DNA of 64,000 nucleotides. Source: Sipunculus nudus. Lineage: Eukaryota > Annelida > Sipuncula > Golfingiida > Sipunculidae. The stretch's first letter is position 1, and each line of letters starts with the position of its first letter. The translations under genes were made by a program, and so were the position numbers. Shown in pieces: positions 36,601-48,793 of this stretch. A model generated the notes under the pieces. It did no database searches. It was not told the origin of the DNA and was given only the letters and a program-made list of their open reading frames with translations. The stretch spans positions 69,286,929 to 69,350,928 of the forward strand of contig CM049312.1 of NCBI GenBank assembly GCA_026874595.1, written 5' to 3'.

Positions 36601-39600
36601 GAATAACAGATGTTACTTTTTGTTCGCAGCATCGCTTCAATGGGGGATGTTTGTTATATGGAGGGATTAAAACCAGTTCTGCATCAACCTTCACCGTGCA
36701 ATATGGTACGGGGTGTAACTGTTCATTTATCGTCTACTTCCACATGGTCGCCTCCATGCTGATCGCCGCCATTTTTGCTGCGTTGTTCGCATTCACGTTT
36801 AAGAGGAACCGAACAGAGTATGTTATGTACACATATCATATTACAACTCTAAAGATAATAAAAATAATAAATAAATAGAATATATGTTAGTAGAATAATG
36901 ATAATTATTAAAGATGAATAACAAGTGACCCACAGGTCATGACGCTCAGGTGAATTGCACGATATGTAGGCTAATGTTCACAACAGGAATCTTATCATCT
37001 GAAAAACAAATTGAGCACACTTCAAATGCGATCTTGTCAAACAAATTTTCCTTAAGTGATAGGTCACACTTAAATGTTTGTAAAGACTTAATCCAATTAC
37101 GACCGGTCTCTACAAGTTGTATAAAAGAAGACTAAGGTGAAGGTCAAGGTCGACAGTTTTCAAACTCGTCCGAGAATTTGGCGTGAACAATTTATGTTTC
37201 AGATTTGAGGGATATGTACGCAATACTCCCAAAGTCATTGCAACATAAACATGTTCAAAACAAAGTATAGTTCGGCCGATTTGACCTGAAAGTTAAAAGC
37301 CAAAGTCGCAGTTTGCAAAAGTCCTCTAAGAACTTCGATGAAATATTTTGTCTATCAATTTTTAAGACAAAACATGCAATACTGAAAAGTAATCAGACTC
37401 ACGAAAAAGTTTGGCTGATTTGACCTCACTGTTTTGGGATACTGTTTTTACCTTCATTTGTTTGTTTGTTCGGAAAAATAAGGAAAATGCTTCATTTCTG
37501 AAAATGCCATATAAGGACAATGAGCTGCACCGGCGAAGATCTGAACTCTATCTCAAATTTCTAACTGTTGATATTTTTTTTATAATAGTAGTAAATAGTC
37601 TCAGGTGATCAGGTAAATCTCACAGGTGATCAGGTAAATCTGGCAGGTGATCTTGATGATGGCGTTGATGATTTATTACTTATTGCATTCTTATGGCATC
37701 AAAAGAGGAAGGCGACACATATTATGTAGAATATATGTAGAAGTGAAGCTATTTAATAAATGAACTCTACCTGGGTCGAAGTTTTAATAGTTATTAAATG
37801 TTCTACATAAACCTGAACTTGAATACATATACACACACCTAAACAAACACACACACATATGTATATATATATTTATATTCGTTACAACACACAAGTGACT
37901 AATTAAATATCAAGCAGATCTATTTAAAAATAATATATTTTTGTTCTGAAGCGGATACCTTTTTTCATACGAAGCCACCTTATTGAGAGGTTTCAGACAA
38001 AATTTTGCGGCCTGGACCCCCTTTTTCAGGACCTGGGGACCTTTTTTAGGCTGCTTGTTAGTTCTCCTGGGTTGCACCCCCCCTTTTTCCTAAATCCTTG
38101 ACCCGCCCCTGTTGTTGTTGTTATAAGCTTGACGTAAAAATCCCAACTTGTTTACAGGATGCTTGATGGTTTTCTGACTCAGCTGTCGCTGCTTGCTGTC
38201 ATCTCCATCATCTGTGCCATCACCTTGGTAACGTGCTGCATTCTCAGTGTCGGGTTCAGCAGTTTCTGTTCGTCAGTTTTAGACAACGGATATAAAAGGT
38301 TTGTAGCTTTTATTTTTGTTTCCCCAACAGAAAATACAGTCTTTAATTTCAGGTATAGCAGAGGTATTGGGCGTTGCCCGTGGAAAAAAAGCTAGCTTAC
38401 TACAATAAAACTAAAAACATATTTGGGGGGTGGATGGTTAATATTAATCCTATGTTCCTCATTTATATAATGAAGGGAGACAGAAGGTACATATTTCTTC
38501 GTTTATACCGCCGTTTGCTCTGTTAAATGATCAACTCATTTTCGGTGAAAACAATATTCCAAAGAAGAAAAGGATAGGAAAGAGAAATGAGTTAAAAGAT
38601 GGAGAGCGGAATTAACGTCCATGAAGTCATCAGCCGTCACTTAAAGTTTCTTCCAATATAGGTTTGTCTTGATAGTGGGTATCAAAATGAAAATATTATA
38701 ATACCTATATACCATTAGACCGCACATTTCTTTATACTGAGTCTAAGAAGCGATTTCGATTTAACTGTGATAAATGTAGGGATTCTACAATGTGTGTGGT
38801 AGAAACGGCCTTATATGTTTCTTTCGTGCATAAAAACCTCACAAATAGCGATTTTGTAATTTGCATTACGTGTACATGAGAACTGTAGCAACAAATGTTG
38901 GATTATTGTACCTTGATTTAACTGTTAAATACACTATGGCAGCCACTCTGAAGGCCCGGGATATGCTCGGGAAACGTCATGAAACGCACCCAACTGTAGC
39001 GGTTAGACGACTGCAGAAACTTTCACCACACACCGATATTTTAAGATCAACCGGCTTCTGTGGCTCAGGGGTATATCACAGGACTCAAAGCTCGAATTTC
39101 AGCCGAGGCGGTGAGAATTTTCACGGTAGGCCTTCACCCCGGGTGAGCGCTCTGCAGGCTAAAGGGGAATGCCGTGCCAAACGGCCGTGTTTCACTCACA
39201 AACGAGTGCGTACCTTTATGGTATGACCAAGGATTGAGGACGATTAAACAGCGCGGTCCAGTAGGTGCAGAAGTCCCCGGGCCTGGTTTACACCAGGATA
39301 TAAAATGGGAAGCGTGTGATGCTGCCCGAGCTATCACGGAGTCCGGAACCGGAATGGAGTTTTGCAGATGTAGTTAAGCTGGCTTTATAAAAAAATGGAG
39401 GCGGTTACCTCTAAGAACAAAATATAAAAAAAAATATGTGGAATACATAGGTTTAAGAGTTAGACCATCTGAGCCGAACTGATTTTAAAATGCAGATCCG
39501 TAGTGATAAGTAATTTTCTTTACCTATTCGTGATCGTCAAGTGCGCGGATTAAAGGGGGTTTAGCAAGGGGTGTCAGTAAAGGGGGGGGGGGGGGGGCTT

Positions 39601-39843
39601 TTTGGCAAGAGGGGATAGTCAATGTATTCATACCCTCCTCTATTCAGAGAATAATTTTTATATATTGAAAATGAAAGATATTAATAAATAGATGTGTATA
39701 GACTTTGGTCCCATTTATGAGACTATGTTATATTATATCTAAACCTGATTTAGGATTAACTTATACGGGGAACATATTACCATCTTTCCTAAAAAGTAAA
39801 CTTAATTGTATATTTTAAAATGTGTCATACAGGTATATATTTA

Positions 39844-39884
<41 letters not shown>

Positions 39885-42639
39885 GTGTGTGTGTCTGCGA
39901 CGCATACTCCATCCTTGAAGATAATTTGACGCCACTGGGTTTAGCCCATACCATCCGAGTGAATGTTAAGAATGTGTAACAAGCAAACAGACAACCAGAA
40001 TTATATTATAGATGAAAACCACTTTGGTCAAGTCGCCATCCGGACAAACTGTCTTCTTCGAAACGGCTATGCCGGTGAAAGCACTTTTCGGTGCGTCATG
40101 GGGTCAATGGTAAAATGGTGTTAGCCTAGAAAGAAATGTAATGAAATCACACCCATAAACGGATCCAGGAGGGGTTCCAAGGGGTTTCTAACCCCACCAC
40201 CCCTATTTTAGCCGCCGCAACCATTTTCAAAGGGGCCCAATCACCTTTAAAGCATGTTGAGTTATCACGAAAAATAGCTTCTTCCCTTTAAAATTGATCT
40301 GTACCTGCCAAAATATTGCATTGAAACCGTTTGTTTTATCCTGTAAACGAGTGTTGAAAACAGTGGACCGGGCGCGATCGCAGATATAAACATAAACACA
40401 GTGCATAGGGTATTGTGCAGCGCGGAGCCACAACATGTGTCAATCAGGAGATGCCCTAACTGACTTGGTAAAAAAATGTTCCCGCTGACTGAAACACCGT
40501 GTGTTGCCCCTATTAATCGGACCTCCGATCATGCGGCCTTGTTATGGTAAACAGACACACGGGGAATGTGTTTACCAACACGCACAGTCATAACAAGGTG
40601 TTAAACAGCCGTATGCGAGGAAATGAGACCTGAACAGATAGCGTGAAAGCATAGGCATCATATTGATCCTGATTATTACCCTTTAAGGGTTTCGGACCAA
40701 TTTTTTGCGGGCTAGACCCACCCATTTCGGGACATGAGAATCTTTTTTAGGTCATGTTATTATTTCTGAGTAGGATCCCTCCTTTATTAAATCCTCTCGT
40801 CCATGTCGTATGTTAATAGCAATGGCTAAATCACTTGGACGTATTCCTTATATATTAATTCTCAAAATGGTTATCATTGTAGATGTGACCGGCTGGAACA
40901 CGCCCGTTGGACATATATCGACGGATCAAGTTTCCATAAGAGTTTTACAATGGCAATGGTAAGTTTTTCTTCATCCACCAGGTGACGAAAATTGTTATGT
41001 TTTATCCTCGTTTCTTTGGTTGCGCACAGAGCAGGGAATTGTAGTCAGACCACTGAAATTGTTTTGCATTGTGTATTGCATTCTGCATCCAGCCAAAATT
41101 TTAAGCATGCGACACCCACTCTCCTTGGTCTGCTGACGCCCGTTCTTGCATAGGGCCAAGAATCGGATTAATGAGAGCTTATGTCCCGGTGTAATCAAAC
41201 CAACGAGAGCGGGTGGTGTCCCGGCCCAGGGAACCTTGACATACCAAGGGTTTTCTTTTGTGGGATGCTCCAAAACCATGCTGTATTCACTTGATTTTGC
41301 CCATATTTCCAGGTTAATTCGTGCACATGAGACTGTAGTTTTGTAAATGTTCCTCGATGACCTTCCTGGGTCCAGGTCATGTGCCCGATCTTCTTTGACC
41401 CTTTCCCGAAAGGCCCGAAAATTTCAGGAGATTCTAGGCCATAGGTTACAGGAGCCATTTCACCGACTACCGAGTAAATAATAATGTCTTACCTGGCACG
41501 TATTTCGTTTGAGACAATTAATCCAAAATATGTCAAGACAGTTCACAATGACTGGAATATATTCATATATAGAGAAAAGCGATTCCAGTTGATGACGTCA
41601 GTCAATGCGACGTCATACTTCATCGACTTTTTTGATGTCATTATTGTCTTGTAAACCATTCTCGCAACCATGAGCATGGAAGTCTTCTGTGTAGGTGCGT
41701 TTTGGGGCTCATTATAATAATAAGGTTAACAGGGCGAAGAATATGGGCTCTGGTGGACAGGTCAATTGCTTGAGTTGTGTTGTGAAAAAAAAAAACATTC
41801 ACTCGCACACCCTCACACACACACCAAAACGGGGACGAAGACATACCTGGACTGGTACCCCGCTCTATTATGGCACCGTTGCTCTAGGCCAATCAGAGAG
41901 ACGGGCGTACAACGCCATTTTCACTGCTCCCGGCAGACTGGTTCCAACTCAATTCTGTATTATATATGATAAAAATAAGCATTTCATTTGCTCAGAGAAG
42001 CTGCAAAATGTTGGCTGTACATTTAGAGGGACATTTATTATTAGATTAATAGATATTGATAATAAACCAATGCCACGTACAGTGGAATATCAGAGATTCA
42101 GTATATCGTATCATATATACATCCATCAGTCAATTTTTTGTGCAACAACTCATTTTTCAATATTTGGAAACTATAAATAACTAAAGAAAGTCATTTTATC
42201 AGAAATCTTCACGGAAAACGAGCCAAGATTGCGTGAACGTCCATGCCAATCGCTATGAGCGTGCAGATTGGAGTTGGAACCAATCTACATGTAAGTCAGG
42301 AGTTGCAACTGGGAGTACCTAAGATGGCGTTGTACGCCTGTCTCTATGCTTTGGCTGAGGGCCATAATAGAGCAGGGTACCAGTCTAAGACATACCTTCC
42401 TGATGGAGGCAAATATCAAACACTGACTTAGGGACAGCCAGCTTTATATACGAAATCTATTATACAAAGTTGTATGTTTATGGGTGTTCTCTAGGAAATT
42501 TTAATGCAGCCTTATGGCCTGTAACACTTTTTTTTCTTTGTTGTTGTAGGGGGCCAGTTGGATTTGTTTCCTGTGCTGGGGCATCCAGACCGGGTTTTCC
42601 GCTGTGAATGTATACAGGTCAATGCGTGCAAATAAATAG
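30524..42639 (+). CDS. TMEM179B-like: TMEM179/TMEM179B-like four-pass membrane protein, copy B (5 exons, 195 aa)
   Basis: Joined exons: 30524-30616, 36630-36817, 38158-38298, 40883-40958, 42550-42639. The sum is 588 nt (195 codons plus stop), with every junction in phase and all introns GT/AG. Architecture is as in copy A: TM1 in exon 1, a Cys-bearing loop and TM2 in exon 2, TM3 in exon 3, a loop in exon 4, TM4 and a short tail in exon 5. The FNGGCLLYG, ILSVGFSSFCSSV and ASWICFLCWG motifs are kept. The exon 4 loop has changed: the LQDID core is replaced by LEHARWTYID and is two residues shorter. A sequon N-C-S lies in the first loop. An AATAAA overlaps the last two codons. Divergent neighbour of A, same strand as pseudogene C. 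Function of the family is poorly known. Confidence 0.8.
31930..33890. repeat. Tandem-repeat element in intron 1 of copy B (~320-bp unit, about 4 copies)
   Basis: Units carry CTCAAATTCGCCTGCTTG, a TCTACAGGCCACAGTTTTGA-like block, TTTGAAACTATTACATCT, CTAGGGGGCGCT and CATAACCTGA..TAGTCATCTGG blocks. The GCTAGGGGGCGCT landmark lies at 32581, 32909, 33219 and 33551, giving spacings of 328, 310 and 332. The array is preceded by a TGTC/TTTG microsatellite (31986-32018) and framed by GCTTGCCGG (31935) and CCGGCAAGC (33881). This layout resembles pearl or Helentron-type non-autonomous elements, but no hallmark end was confirmed. Confidence 0.75.
34131..35027. other. Intronic DNA, nothing recognised
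   Basis: Intron 1 of copy B. A C-run lies near 34966-34978. No supported gene. Confidence 0.5.
35028..35560. repeat. Dispersed repeat with GGCGGAGG ends and TGACCTTGACC core
   Basis: Begins near TAGGGCGGAGGATATTTTT, contains TGTGACCTTGACC and a TGTC/TGTT microsatellite, and ends with CTTAATTGGCGGAGGTCTGC. Sequences of this kind are widely dispersed in marine invertebrate genomes; the family name is not assigned. Confidence 0.5.
36630..36817 (+). CDS. TMEM179B-like: Copy B exon 2 (first loop and TM2)
   Basis: Acceptor TTCGCAG, 188 nt, phase 0 to 2. Encodes HRFNGGCLLYGGIK, a loop with TGCNCSF, then IVYFHMVASMLIAAIFAALF. Donor GA|GTATGT. Three codons longer than A in the loop. Confidence 0.85.
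37950..38112. mobile_element. Non-autonomous element, GAAGCGGATAC / GACCCGCCCCT termini
   Basis: Shares TTTCAGACAAAATTTTGCGGCCTGGA, TTTTTCAGGACCT-type and CCTAAATCCT blocks with 44430-44642. No coding capacity. Ends about 45 bp before exon 3 of copy B, next to its polypyrimidine tract. Confidence 0.6.
38158..38298 (+). CDS. TMEM179B-like: Copy B exon 3 (TM3)
   Basis: Acceptor TTTACAG, 141 nt. Encodes MLDGFLTQLSLLAVIS, a hydrophobic run, then ILSVGFSSFCSSVLDNG. Donor AG|GTTTGT, as in A. Confidence 0.85.
39047..39385 (+). mobile_element. tRNA-derived SINE, type 2
   Basis: CCGGCTTCTGTGGCTCAGGG head (box A), then the family blocks GGTGAGAATTTTCACGGT, ACGGCCGTGTTT, CCAGGATATAAAATGGGAAG and CGGAACCGGAATGGAGTT. 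Box B is partly deleted compared with the copy at 15388. Intron 3 of copy B. Confidence 0.75.
39843..39896. repeat. (TA)n/(TG)n microsatellite
   Basis: TA run followed by a short TG run in intron 3 of copy B. Confidence 0.9.
40205..40690 (-). mobile_element. MITE, copy 2 of a pair (inverted relative to 4105-4632)
   Basis: Begins AAAGGGGCCCAATCACCT and ends near TACCCTTTAAGGG. Reverse-complement match to 4105-4632, shorter by one internal stretch. Located in intron 3 of copy B, about 190 bp before exon 4. Confidence 0.75.
40883..40958 (+). CDS. TMEM179B-like: Copy B exon 4 (second loop)
   Basis: Acceptor ATTGTAG, 76 nt, ending ATG|GTAAGT in phase 0. Encodes CDRLEHARWTYIDGSSFHKS, then FTMAM. 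The 3' half (DGSSFHxSFTMA) is conserved with A; the 5' half is not. Confidence 0.85.
41480..41690 (+). repeat. Dispersed repeat shared with 7640-7850
   Basis: GATTCCAGTTGATGACGTCA, GACGTCATAC, TATTGTCTTGTAA and GCATGGAAGTCT blocks in the order seen at 7640-7850. Intron 4 of copy B. Confidence 0.6.
41851..42384. mobile_element. Foldback MITE with ~100-bp arms
   Basis: The left arm (41851-41952, starting ACTGGTACCCCGCTCTATTA) and the right arm (42270-42384) are imperfect inverted repeats with CTGCTCTATTATGGC, GGCGTACAACGCCAT and TTGGTTCCAACTC in both. The ~320-bp interior is AT-rich and non-coding. Intron 4 of copy B. Confidence 0.75.
42550..42639 (+). CDS. TMEM179B-like: Copy B exon 5 (TM4 and C-terminus)
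   Basis: Acceptor TTGTTGTAG, then GASWICFLCWGIQTGFSAV, a basic tail RSMRANK and TAG. Confidence 0.85.
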   Translation, partial: GASWICFLCWGIQTGFSAVNVYRSMRANK

Positions 42640-44131
42640 AAACATGCTATGATCGAGAAATAGCAAAACGTACAATGGTGGCCTACCAGTTTCAATAACG
42701 GACATCGGTCGGAAGCTGCACGGACGTTGTTTGAGTGTCACAGGTCTATGATCGTCGGGATATTAGGAAAGCTGTGAAGTGAAGCAACAATAGGAAAAAT
42801 GGTGTCTCTGTTATTTGAAAGATGGCTGCACATGGCGGATGTGAAAATTTCAAAACTTGTGATTGTAACAAATAAATAGAAGATTGGTCCACCAAAAAAT
42901 CGAATGAGTGACTGAAAAATGCACATTAGTCTAAAGCTTAGACTTTTACCTGCTTCATACTCAAGAAAATATTATAGATTGAAGAACAACTTTATCTGAA
43001 CTTATAATCTTTGACAACACGGAAGCGCCAGGAATAAAGTTCTTACTTATTTACATTAGGATTCAAATATTTAATGTGCGTTGATGAGAGATTCAAATTA
43101 TGTTTTTAACAATAAAGAAAAATGTTTGTAAGCATATAAGACATAGATGTTTTTGCATTTATTCCGTGTCTGTATTGAAAATAAATTATTCATGTGGATA
43201 TTGTGTTTAAGCTCTTGAGTATCTTGTATTTTGGTGGTACCGTTTTATGTTTAGACCATTGTAAGCCTTTTGCTTCAAATTGAAGGACTGGAAGATATAT
43301 AAAATATATTAAACGGAACTGATTATGAATAAAAATTTTATATCATGAAGAGTTAAAATTAAAACACCTATACATGAGAAACAACATTCCTGTTAGTTGG
43401 GGTTGTTCAGCGGGTTTCGTTGTTTATACAAATAAAGAAAAAAAGTGAATTTGAGATGTATCCATTTATGTTTCGAACGTATCTCGAACCACTCACCAGG
43501 TGATCGGAATGCCACTCTGACATGCATTGTAGCCTACCACTTAACAGGAATGTTGCTCTGACGTGCACTGTACCACCTCACCGGAATTCTGTTTTGACGG
43601 GCATTGTACCACGTGATAAGAACGTTATCTGATATACGTTAATACATATATATATATTTATATATATATATATATTTATATATTTATACATATTTATATA
43701 TATACCTTGCTAGAATCTATGTTGTATATAAAATATATATTTATATATGTATATATATATATACATACATATATAACGGCATGTACGTACACACACATCC
43801 ATGTATTGAATCATACATGCACTTTTTATCCTGATATATAATGAACTGCATTGCGATTTCTGCCAAGGACAGGCTTTGAAAAGCTTATTGGAACAGGTAA
43901 ATATAATACAGACTCGGACCCTCAAACCACCCCTTTCAAGGCAAATGCAAACGGAACTTTAACTGAAAGACGATTTAAAAACCGGCGCTCTGTCGATCTC
44001 AACTTAGGGGGAAAACGGCTAAGGACGAATCCGATTTGAAAAAGGTTTACGAGAAAAAGTGATTCTGCGATTCTTATATGAGTAGACACATAGATGCAAT
44101 CAGCTTGATACAACCTGTAGAATGAAACTCT

Positions 44132-44197
<66 letters not shown>

Positions 44198-44429
44198 GTA
44201 TTACTATCACGGTTGAATAGGCGCAGCCACGTGTAAGGAAAGAAGGTCAGGACTGAAGATCACCTGACTAAATCTTGATACCCATTTCTCAGGTGTTGAC
44301 ACAGGTAACACAGGTTTAGCCAACTTCCATGCAGGGGCATGATCAATTGCGGCACATTCTTGACATTGCCTGTGTGAATCCTCTGTGTCGAGAACGAGGT
44401 ATCCGGGGTGGTTTGTAAAATAGATGTCA

Positions 44430-44642
44430 CGTCCAGAAGCGGATCCGTTGGAGGGTCCAGGGGGTCCGGACCCCCTCCCCTTTTTTATCCGAATCAATAT
44501 TTTTTAAGGGTTTCAGACAAAATTTGCAGCCTGGAACCCCCCCCCCTTTTCGGACCTTGGGAACTTTTTTCAGGTTTTTCATTAGTCCTCCTCCTGCGTT
44601 TGACCCCCCCCCCCCTTTTCCTAAATCCTGGATCCGCCCCTA
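44430..44642. mobile_element. Non-autonomous element, AGAAGCGGATCC / GGATCCGCCCCT termini
   Basis: The ends CAGAAGCGGATCCG and TGGATCCGCCCCTA form an inverted repeat. Same family as 37950-38112 and 18946-19132. Termini suggest a hAT-derived MITE. Confidence 0.6.
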
Positions 44643-46134
44643 ACGTTCTGTGACAAACAGGTACCTGTCATGTAAAATCAGCGTTCGTTTCCGGGGGATA
44701 TAGAACTTATATTTTACAGAGTGTGAGGTCCAAGGTAGGAGTGGTCTGAAATCGATTGCTATTGGTCGAGTTTCGATTCTTCACACGGGTCAGAACTTGC
44801 AAAGGGAATGGGATCTGCTGTACCCATTGCATACAGGCGTTTAAAGGACCTTTGCACGCACCAGGTATGTTTAATATACATGAAGTATAGTGGTTACTTC
44901 TTTCAATATTTAAGCATGTGCCAGTAATCGGTTCTAAAACTGTTTAAATAACACTTGTACATAAATGGAGATAAACTTGCACCATGCGCGATGAGTTTCG
45001 CTTAACATAAATAAAGCACGTGGTTCACATACCGTGCAAATTTACAAATCAAGATTAACCTCCAAAGGGTATTTCTTTTGTACAGTAGAACCTGTCTATT
45101 AATACCACAGAAAGCATACATATCGTTTATAAATGATCTGTTTACTTTGCCCAGTCCCTCGTGTGGTCTTATTTAGTTGTAGTAACCCGACTCCGTAGGG
45201 CAATGATAATTGGGCTGGTAAGCCTAATTGAGTCGTGATGCAAGCAATATCGAGGAATGCATCGCAGTGGTCTTCCATCATATTGCATTCATACTGTGAA
45301 CATCCCAAAATCTTTACATTATGCTACGAATCATGAATTTACACACGATAATACATGTGATCTCACAACCCAAACTGAAACCCCGTCTCTATGGTAACGA
45401 GTCATATCCTGTATCGCGTACATGTTGGCTGCGTCTAGTTACCCGTGCGAGCCATGCCTGTATCCATGCGGTCAGAAATTCAATAAACATGCGGAGTGTT
45501 TTACCAATATGCTGAGTTAAAACGGAACTTTTTCGATCATGTTTAGTGTGGGTAGAAAGTACACTAAAACTGCTAACGGTCAGTCTGGTTTATGCCAATT
45601 GACAGTCTACCTGTGGGCCATGAGGCGTTGTCAATAATTACGAAAATATTTGCATCCTCATGCGTCCTTATAATGTGTTCCTCAGACCTAAATGTAAAGA
45701 CAGCCAGTAATCTGGTCGTAGTGTCAGAGGGCCGATATGGCGCTTGGTCTTATTACATTTGTTTCACTCTAATTCTGCTTTATGTTTCTCCTTCTCGTTT
45801 GGAACGTGTTGCGCATGCGCAAGATCAGACCTCTGAACATGTTGTCTTGTCATGCTTGTAACATGCTTGTAGAAGAAACAATTGATTATACATTCTGACA
45901 AGGCTTGGATGAACGAAACTATGATTTCAGTGGATGAAGAAAACGTTCTTCTATTTGTAGAACAGGATTAAGCTATGTTCATTTGATCAAACATGAAAAT
46001 GAGGCGCTCGGGGTGTTAATGTCACTTTGGCAGGGTGTCGGTCACCTTTATCAGGTACAATACGTATTGCGAGAGACTTAAAGCGATACCCGTTACGTAA
46101 TGATGATACGCTTTTTTTGTAAACAAAAATACCA

Positions 46135-46178
<44 letters not shown>

Positions 46179-46887
46179 ACACTATAATCAATTTGGCAAA
46201 TCAACAACCTCGGTATAAGCTTCAGTGTTTGCTTCCGGGTAGAAAAATATAACGTGAGTGTCTATTTCAGCAGTAATGGGGACCGTTTATAATATTAGTA
46301 GTCGTTTATCATTGCTCACAAGCGGCGGCTTGTCATGGCAGCACGACAGGTGTACATACATTCCTCATTCGGTCGATCAAATGACCTTATATGTGATCTA
46401 ATTTAGGTCTTTAAGGGCTAATATAAGAAATAAAAAGTAGCTTTACAGGTTTAAAATAAGAAAGATTATAGTTTAGGTCAGGGTTGTATTTATTTTCGTT
46501 AGTAATTATCGTGTTTCATGGATACGACAATACAGCATTCAAATCGAATCGATGTCTGTATGAATGCCGCGTATTGATATGTTTCTATACATCGGTATAT
46601 TGATATGTCACCGAGGTAGCGTGAAAATAGATAAGTGGTTTATTATACCCCCCTCGGATGATGGGGAATGTTTGCAGTCTCCGAGTGCTTTCTAATTTTT
46701 ATAAGAAACCCTAGGGTTTGACGCTTTCTAAAGGATAAAAGCTCATTACTTACCGAAAACTCTCAATTTATATGACTGTTGCCTGTACATTAGATCGTCA
46801 TGTCCCGTTATTTTATACAAGGTGTCCACGATGTCAAAAGCCTTTTCATAATCGATGAAATTTACATGCACCAATTATGATGAAATC

Positions 46888-47336
46888 AAAGGGGCCCAAT
46901 CAACTATCTAACCTTAATAAACCTAAGATAATCCCTTGGAGCTTTTTATAAAAATAGCCCAGGAAACATGGATATCACCGGTTTTGGTTTATATCAACGT
47001 GTTTATTATATGTTTGGCCCGCCAAAATAAAACAAATTCAAAAAGGCTATCAGGCAGCAAGTCAGATAAGCCAGAGTTTTGCAAATGGCGTTTTGCCACA
47101 AATGACTTTTTTTGCCTCCGCATTTATAAAATTTACCACCTTGGTTACATGTTTTCCTGTTTGTCAACATTGCTGCGTTTAAAACATGTTGCTGTTAACA
47201 AATTCAAACTTCCTTCACGAATACGTTATAAGAACTTTTCACAACTACTGTTGCCCTTAGATCATTAATATTTACTCAGAGGAAGCTAGAAATCACATAA
47301 ATTATTTTTCAAAGTGTAAGTGAATGGGTACCTTTA
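46888..47336. mobile_element. MITE with AAAGGGGCCCAATCA / TGAATGGGTACCTTT ends
   Basis: The two ends are imperfect inverted repeats (AAAGGGGCCCAATCA against AAAGGTACCCATTCA). The 3' ~60 bp match 27250-27310 inverted. The 5' terminus is shared with the MITE pair at 4105 and 40205, so one TIR type unites several elements here. Confidence 0.65.
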
Positions 47337-47811
47337 ACAAACACTGGTGAATTCCATTCAAAGGAGAGTAGCAAAATTATGCTTAGAATGGTGATTATGT
47401 CTGTACATGCCCTGTCTTGTCAAAACACGGCCTGATGATCCCTGAACTTAGCCTATTGCTGTTTTCATGCTGTCTAGTAGTATGTACAGATCTCGTGCAA
47501 ATAATCACCCGTGCGTAATTATGTATAATATTTGTAACCATGGCACCTAATTTTAAATACGTGTGAATCCTTTAATACTCAATACCAGCAACATGGTCCA
47601 TCAACCCAACAGTACTTCCAGTTGTTGTTTTGTTTGTCCCTTATCAGTTTAATCAAGTATTTACAAATAGCTTTGGCATCTGTATAAAAATACAAGTAAA
47701 TACAAATACTGGGATTTCAATTTAGAACCCGGGCTGCTGGTTTCTGTATATTTTCAATTTGATGGATTTGTGGATTTACAAACTTTTGTTCACAGGACAT
47801 AGCGGGCTACA

Positions 47812-47902
47812 ATGGACACTTCGGTGATCCCCAAGGACCATCATATTCGTCATCACCTTCATCACTGCCTTCTTCGTCTCTGTTCCTATTGGTGTAACCA
47901 CG
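47812..47902 (+). pseudogene. Copy C exon 1 remnant, frameshifted
   Basis: ATGGACACTTCGGTGATC, then a 2-nt loss near 47828-47833. The remainder still reads ITAFFVSVPIGVTT in the ancestral frame and ends at ACG|GTGAGT. The leader TAGCGGGCTACA matches B. Confidence 0.85.
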
Positions 47903-48026
47903 GTGAGTACACCGTTACTTCCGCTATTCAACAAACATCCGTGTTTGGTTTAAATTCAGCTCGAAATGTAGTCCTCGCCTGCATAACTCCGCCATGCTCA
48001 TGATCCAAAACTTTGTGTTCTTCTTC

Positions 48027-48293
48027 AGAATGTCAGGATTCTTCAGAGTGCCAGAATTTTTCAGAGTGCCAGTATTCTTCAGAGTGTTAGTGTATTTCAG
48101 AGGATCAGTGTTCTTTAGTGTCAGTATTCTCCATTGTGTCAGTATTCTTCAGGGTACCAGTATTCCTCGATTTGTCAGTATTCTTCACAGTGTCAGTATT
48201 CTCCAGAGTGTCAGTGTTCTTGAGAGCGTCAATATTCTTCAGAGTGTCAATATACTTCAGAGTGTCAGCGTTCTTCTGAGTGTCAGTATTCAC
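48027..48293. repeat. 18-bp minisatellite, about 15 copies
   Basis: Unit ATTCTTCAGAGTGTCAGT with frequent changes. The unit is a multiple of three and free of stops in one frame on each strand, so it yields ORFs on both strands. Lies in intron 1 of copy C. Confidence 0.9.
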
Positions 48294-48793
48294 TCTTGCC
48301 AACATGGTGTAACAAACTCACAGGCGGAATTGTGTAATAAATGTTGCCATAATTATTTCAATGGTGACCGTTATTACAATAGTGGTTGCAACAGTGGGTA
48401 CATGTATACCTTTCTGACAGATTATTTTATTGTTTGCAATAATCGAATCGAACATATATGAGGCAATGGAACCAATCAAATGACTCGCTTACAACTGTTT
48501 CACGCAGACATTTGGTTCGATGTTTTGATCAAACTTTCAGCATTGCTGGGTAGACTTAAAAAATCTAACCAATCAAAAAGGCCTGTCCCGCTTCTGGTAC
48601 AATGTGTTTGTGTTCAGGCGGCCTGTTAAATGTGTATTGTTTACATTGTATTCTATATATTTGAATGACAATTGCGATTTCAGCCGGACACGTGCAAGTA
48701 TGCTCAGAAGTAATGGTACAGACACCGGACAGGTTTGCTGAATCAAGGTCTGTGAAAGCATAATATGAAAAAGCTATTTAATTTTCTTTACAG

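Larger units (their letters stand above)
42640..47811. other. Intergenic DNA between copies B and C
   Basis: No exon recognised. Contains AATAAA-type signals after copy B (for example near 43115 and 43431), TA-rich microsatellites near 43650-43765, 44133-44194 and 46139-46176, a non-autonomous element at 44430-44642 and a MITE at 46888-47336. Confidence 0.6.

Noticed and set aside
38860-39377. Overlapping ORFs of 67-121 codons on both strands
   Set aside because: They fall in and around a tRNA-derived SINE in copy B intron 3.
41695-42180. 161-codon ORF
   Set aside because: It spans the left arm and interior of a foldback MITE inside copy B intron 4; no domain seen.
48027-48293. Regularly repeated 18-bp motif as a CRISPR-like array
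   Set aside because: There are no unique spacers and the setting is eukaryotic; it is a plain minisatellite.
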